From: an uncultured Oscillibacter sp.
GTDB taxonomy: Bacteria; Bacillota; Clostridia; Oscillospirales; Oscillospiraceae
NCBI GenBank assembly: GCA_910584995.1
Contig: CAJUDW010000004.1
Location: 1 to 50,006 of the forward strand
Direction of reading: 5' to 3'
Length of the DNA: 50,006 bases
The position numbers were made by a program, and so were the translations under genes. The notes beneath the pieces are model-generated. The model did not search any database. It saw nothing but the letters and a program-made list of their open reading frames with translations, and was not told where the DNA came from. Positions 49,674 through 50,006 of the stretch are shown in pieces. Numbering within the stretch: the stretch's first letter is position 1; each line of letters opens with the position of its first letter.

Positions 49674-49975
49674 TCAATCCTCCTTGATTTTCCGGCTTGT
49701 GCCGAAGAACTTGATAAAGAGATTCATCAACAGCACCGCACCATAGGTAATCATGATCAAAATGGTGGCGAAAGCGCAGGCAATGCTGTATGCGCCCTTC
49801 TCCGCAAACTCGTTGATCTGCACGGTAATCAGCAGGAACTGCGGCGTCACCAGCAGGATGATGGCGGAAATGGCGGTGATGGACCGGACAAAGGCGGTGA
49901 CAAGGCCGCTGAGGAAGGAGTCCTTGATGAGAGGCAGGGTGACCGTCATAAAGACCTTGAAGCTGTCCGCGCCCA
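49674..49975 (-). CDS. ABC transporter permease, C-terminal part only
   Basis: About 100 residues of a binding-protein-dependent permease, cut at its N-terminal side by the contig end. Visible are the EAA-loop segment LGADSFKVFMTVTLPLIKDS (the Leu codon precedes the first Met) and the hydrophobic segments ITAISAIILLVTPQFLL and ATILIMITYGAVLLMNLF, matching the end of ferric-iron FbpB/AfuB-type fused permeases. The true reading frame continues into missing sequence; apparent start codons upstream belong to adapter sequence. Confidence 0.85.
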
Positions 49976-50006
49976 AGATCGGAAGAGCACACGTCTGAAC
50001 TCCAGT
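49976..50006. other. Illumina TruSeq adapter contamination
   Basis: The last 31 bases begin AGATCGGAAGAGC and run to the end of the window, identical to the standard Illumina TruSeq adapter. This is a library artefact and not genomic sequence. It should be trimmed, and any protein translated through it is false. Confidence 0.99.

Noticed and set aside
49561..49992. Open frame beginning MCSSDLG at the window end
   Set aside because: The first residues are translated from sequencing adapter.
1..50006. CRISPR arrays, insertion sequences, prophage genes, rRNA
   Set aside because: No regularly spaced repeats, transposase motifs, phage structural genes or rRNA sequence were seen on either strand.

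Overview
The window looks like one end of a draft contig from a high-GC, anaerobic, Gram-positive bacterium of the Clostridia, most likely an Oscillospirales-type gut organism. The evidence is the combination of a GC-rich codon bias, AAAGGAGG ribosome-binding sites, TTGACA/TATAAT promoters, a CtsR operon, RqcH, Mini-III, a THF riboswitch in front of a FolT gene, and a BadF-type radical dehydratase activase. No rRNA, CRISPR array or insertion sequence is visible. The left edge cuts a tRNA-Thr. The last 31 bases are Illumina adapter, so the right edge is an artefact and not genome.

Layout. 1-5 kb: an FMN-dependent alpha-hydroxy-acid oxidase, then a three-gene operon of 2-hydroxyacyl-CoA dehydratase/activase-like proteins. 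5-11 kb: an HTH protein with a striking glycine pentad repeat, mrnC-rqcH, a lower-GC DUF3795 gene and a MATE exporter. 11-17 kb: an AT-rich island with LacI-type operators around a promoter and a short terminated transcript, an ECF sigma/anti-sigma pair, a MoxR/VWA pair and a G5-3D cell-wall protein. 17.5-21.3 kb is a folate block: fchA-folD, then a THF riboswitch controlling folT-folC. nth follows.

22.2-25.7 kb is the most interesting part: an ATPase-TOPRIM (OLD-like) gene, a structured intergenic RNA closed by a 14-bp inverted repeat, and a reverse transcriptase. Together they form what reads as a complete retron (anti-phage) operon with an uncommon gene order and a divergent RT. 25.7-31.6 kb is a decaying accessory block: an AbrB-type permease with an in-frame TGA, a LUD protein, an Old-Yellow-Enzyme/FadH-like reductase lacking two Fe-S ligands, a TctA permease with a frameshift and an internal deletion, and an N-terminally truncated, frameshifted isocitrate/isopropylmalate dehydrogenase.

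32-41 kb: a cation:proton antiporter whose mRNA starts in an 18-bp hairpin, a DUF4127 protein, an ATP-grasp/PHP/polysaccharide deacetylase operon, a HIT protein, a cysteine desulfidase-type enzyme and a small 2[4Fe-4S] ferredoxin. 41.2-45 kb: the ctsR-mcsA-clpC protein-quality-control operon, with clear CtsR boxes but no mcsB. 45-50 kb: an unrecognised membrane protein, a class I aminotransferase and part of a ferric-iron-type ABC transporter.

All domain calls were made by reading motifs; no database search was run. Promoters were located by eye as -35/-10 pairs and are predictions.
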